64,000 nt of DNA, taken from contig NC_135178.1 in the NCBI RefSeq assembly GCF_041146795.1, positions 5,028,844 through 5,092,843 on the forward strand. Direction: 5' to 3'. Positions within the stretch are counted from its first letter, which is position 1, and every line of letters starts with the position of its first letter. Positions 61,613 through 64,000 of the stretch are shown here, in pieces. Origin of the DNA: Maylandia zebra. Taxonomy: Eukaryota; Chordata; Actinopteri; Cichliformes; Cichlidae. Position numbers and translations under genes: made by a program. Under the pieces are notes generated by a model. The model made no database searches. It worked only from the letters and a program-made list of their open reading frames with translations, and was not told where the DNA came from.

Positions 61613-63262
61613 TTAGTTGAGCTCGCTGTTGCTCCAGAGGAGGCCCTCAGCTGGCCGGGCTGGAGCCGAGGCCCCGGGGATGCTGCTACGTGTCGCGCTG
61701 CTCTCCAGCTCCACTGGCTGGTCAAACACAGTCATTATCGAATAATTGTCCACCATGAGGCACGACGGGTCGTCCGACTGTCCAGGAACTTTACCAAGGG
61801 CATAGTTCTCCCATGTGACATTATCAGTGCACACCTGCCACGGAGAACCTCTGAGGGCAAGTGCTCTTTCAGCCTGCACGTCTGCCCATTTGCGCTCCTC
61901 ACTTCTCTCCGAGTCCATCGGTGAGGAGTGTTGCATCTGGTCCAGCAGCATACTCACAGTATATATGGGCTGCTGCTGCTGCAGAGGTGTGCTGGCCTCT
62001 GAGCGCTCTGTCTGTGTGTAGATGGAGCAGAGCTGGAACAGCTTCTCTCTGGTTTCCTGAGGGGGGGGATGCTCCATGTCATCCAGGACTAGCTGGATCA
62101 GGTGAGGTGTGCTGATGCAGGGGGCATCCAGACATGCAGAGAGAAGCTGCTGCCACCTCAGCTTGATGCGGTCGATGAAAATCCTGTCCTTCATTCTGGC
62201 TTTCTTCTGCAACCTTGTCTCAAAATGATATTCAAATTTGTTGTTGTTGCAGAGGAAGACTTCTGAAATCCATGCAGAAATATAGAAACACCTGTGACCG
62301 TTGGGCTCTTTGCTGAGCAGCTTCAGTTCCACAAAGAGCTTCTCCAGGAAGAGGTGAATGAAAGACGAAGAGTTAAGCATCTTTAGCAGGGGCAGCCAAA
62401 AGCGCAGGAAGGTTTGTGGGACTCTGGGCTCAGTGGGACTGGCACTGTCAGATGTTGCACAGCCTAATGCTTCCAGCTGCTCCATGGTAGGAACAAGAAA
62501 ACCGTCTTCCAGCAGCACATCAATCAACAGCTCCCTGGACCCCAGTGCAAACTGCTTGATCTCACCCAGCAACGAACTCATGTCTGCTAAGGGGGCCTGC
62601 CACAAGCTCTTCCCCTTGTCTTCAGGAGACCCATCATCAAAAGCTTGGTACTGGTCCTTCTGAAAAGAGATCAGCAGCTCCCGAGCGTTTCTGCAGGCAT
62701 CCACTTCTTTCTGCCTGGCAACGAGCTGCTCATCGGGGCCTCCTCCCAGCTGTCTGGACCAAAACTCCTGCTGGAGCCACTCCAGGGCCACCTTACATCC
62801 CTTTCGGCACCATTTCAAAGAAGGAAGAGTCCCACGCATGATTTCGTGCCTCAGATCCACCACCCACTCGGGGATGTTCAAGTTTCCAGCCAGTTGCCTC
62901 AGCGGCTGGGCCTTTCTCCCCTGCTGGCGATCCGTGATAAGATTAACAAATCTTACCAGGGCCGTCCCGTACATCAGGGTCAAGTCATCTCCGGTAAGCT
63001 GTCCGGACCGGTCCCGCACCTGGCAGCGCACGAGGTCTGCTGTGCAGTCCACGGCCACGGGAAAACTATCAGCGCACCTGGCCCTCCAAGCCGATATCCT
63101 CTCTAACGCAAACCTCTGCAGAGAGGAGTCCATCGAGTAAAGGTAGTCCCGAACCTGATCCCACTCCGCTTTGTTAAGCCAGGCTACCACATGGCGTGTT
63201 TTCTCAGAGCCCTTTTTATTCATTGTGCGCGCTCCGGACCTCACGCTCAATCTCTCACTCAC
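61613..63262 (-). CDS. las1l: LAS1L-like protein, intronless copy with altered nuclease motif
   Basis: LAS1L (yeast Las1) is a nucleolar HEPN endonuclease that, with the kinase NOL9 (Grc3), cuts ITS2 during 60S ribosome maturation. This 549-codon frame contains the Las1 domain at about residues 23-180 (AWLNKAEWDQVRDYL; ALVRFVNLI; NIPEWVVDLRHE) and the conserved C-terminal parts (GSPWQVCTDNVTWENYALG; EGLLWS), which bind the kinase. It lacks the long acidic linker of human LAS1L (734 residues). There is no intron, although vertebrate LAS1L genes have many, so a retrocopy is likely; no poly(A) tail or target duplication is visible. The strictly conserved RHxxTH motif reads RHEIMR (residues 138-143), so the catalytic His is lost. 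A second possible start is Met14 (63223). The frame is otherwise intact. Confidence 0.85.
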   Translation of the reverse strand: MSERLSVRSGARTMNKKGSEKTRHVVAWLNKAEWDQVRDYLYSMDSSLQRFALERISAWRARCADSFPVAVDCTADLVRCQVRDRSGQLTGDDLTLMYGTALVRFVNLITDRQQGRKAQPLRQLAGNLNIPEWVVDLRHEIMRGTLPSLKWCRKGCKVALEWLQQEFWSRQLGGGPDEQLVARQKEVDACRNARELLISFQKDQYQAFDDGSPEDKGKSLWQAPLADMSSLLGEIKQFALGSRELLIDVLLEDGFLVPTMEQLEALGCATSDSASPTEPRVPQTFLRFWLPLLKMLNSSSFIHLFLEKLFVELKLLSKEPNGHRCFYISAWISEVFLCNNNKFEYHFETRLQKKARMKDRIFIDRIKLRWQQLLSACLDAPCISTPHLIQLVLDDMEHPPPQETREKLFQLCSIYTQTERSEASTPLQQQQPIYTVSMLLDQMQHSSPMDSERSEERKWADVQAERALALRGSPWQVCTDNVTWENYALGKVPGQSDDPSCLMVDNYSIMTVFDQPVELESSATRSSIPGASAPARPAEGLLWSNSELN

Positions 63263-63523
63263 CGGGAAAAGCCGCTCGCCTCACGCAGAGACCACTCGCA
63301 GATTTATATGACAGAGGACCGCGTTCAGAGCTTCGAGTTTTACAGTTGCTTGTCGCACAGCAACCAGGAAATGACGCTAACGTTTTCTTCGGCTTCGTTT
63401 GTGGCTGACGTTCACCCTGCGGGCACGCTGACGCCACCTGCTGGATTGGAGGATGGAGCGATGGTTCTACAGAGCGCTTATTTACATGATGCTGGTCATA
63501 AACGAGCTTTCTTTGGCTATGGT

Positions 63524-64000
63524 CAATGGCGTGTCCAGCGGGGTGGCCTGGGGGGGCACAGGCCACCCCCCCAACCAGACTGGCCACCCCAGGTGCCACC
63601 CCAAAGGCAAAACAATAAAATTCAATCAAATATCAAATGTCCGATTATGTTTTCACGGTGACGCTCAGATATCCGAGTGTAAGTGAATGCAGCATCGGCT
63701 TCTGCGCTATGTGCATCACGTTAGCAAAGGTAGGAGAGCCAAGCACGAAAGACGTCACTGCAGGAAACAATTTTTCGGTGAAAGAAAATGAGGACAGAAT
63801 AAATGTCCCGGTAAGTAATATTAAGTTTGTTGAGTTTAGTAAACTTCGGCGAAATTAGAATACCAAGGAAAAAATAACACTTAAAGAATTATTGCAGCCG
63901 TGGAATATTTCAGACAGTATGCTACAGAGGGCAGCTAACATAATAGTTATGAGTTATAAGATGTAATCTAAGTCGTAACATTGCTGTATGGAGCTGCAGA
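63524..64000. mobile_element. Possible hAT-like transposon end running off the window
   Basis: The sequence from 63524 begins CAATGGCGTGTCCAG and continues with ggtggcctggggg and its inverted partner ggccacccc, resembling the start of some fish hAT elements. The other end is not in the window and no transposase frame is convincing. Confidence 0.3.

Noticed and set aside
62645-63106. A 153-codon plus-strand frame
   Set aside because: It is the antisense shadow of the LAS1L-like gene.

Overview
The window is vertebrate nuclear DNA, almost certainly from a ray-finned (teleost, probably percomorph) fish. The evidence is spliced genes with GT/AG introns, (CA)n tracts, a common fish tRNA-type SINE, Tc1, hAT and Harbinger DNA transposons, retrovirus-like and Ty3-like LTR elements, and exons whose translations match fatty acid synthase, TANGO2 and LAS1L. 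A cichlid-like species is a guess. Homologies were recognised by eye; no search was run.

Bases 1-27332 are one tandem array: 26 head-to-tail units of about 1.05 kb, the last truncated. Each unit combines about 0.4 kb of unique sequence, a (CA)n tract of variable length (about 26 to 113 bp), a short flank and an antisense, decayed tRNA-type SINE. Diagnostic substitutions sort the units into six classes, whose order shows a second level of duplication: units 4-11 recur as units 12-21. The right edge decays through a strongly diverged unit (27333-27880). A diverged, inverted single copy of the unique part lies 12 kb beyond the array, at 39.52-39.91 kb. No reading frame in the array looks protein coding.

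Bases 27.9-46.5 kb are a gene-poor transposon graveyard. It holds a foldback element, a Tc1-like end, a complete 1.72-kb hAT-like element with a perfect 8-bp target duplication, a solo LTR with a 5-bp duplication, two very short 5'-truncated retroelement insertions each with a 13-bp duplication, and a decayed Tc1-like element. Between them lie gene pieces: a broken RBR-type ubiquitin ligase (minus strand), a ubiquitin-like exon behind a TATA box (plus strand), the last exon of tango2 (minus strand), and the last exon of an unidentified plus-strand gene.

Bases 46.5-51.2 kb carry the last four exons of fasn (minus strand), encoding the thioesterase domain with its catalytic Ser, Asp and His. 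The next-to-last pair of exons is separated by a young 3.2-kb LTR retrotransposon that lacks a visible pol and carries an acidic-repeat ORF. No further fasn exon is seen up to 64 kb.

Bases 51.7-61 kb hold a LINE remnant, dispersed repeats and nested minus-strand retroviruses. The 3' part of one provirus (LTR, envelope, end of integrase) abuts the envelope of an older relative, and the younger envelope is itself split by a PIF/Harbinger transposon. Bases 61.6-63.3 kb carry an uninterrupted 549-codon LAS1L-like ORF without introns, probably a retrocopy, in which the nuclease motif RHxxTH is changed to RHEIMR. The window ends in what may be another hAT-like element.
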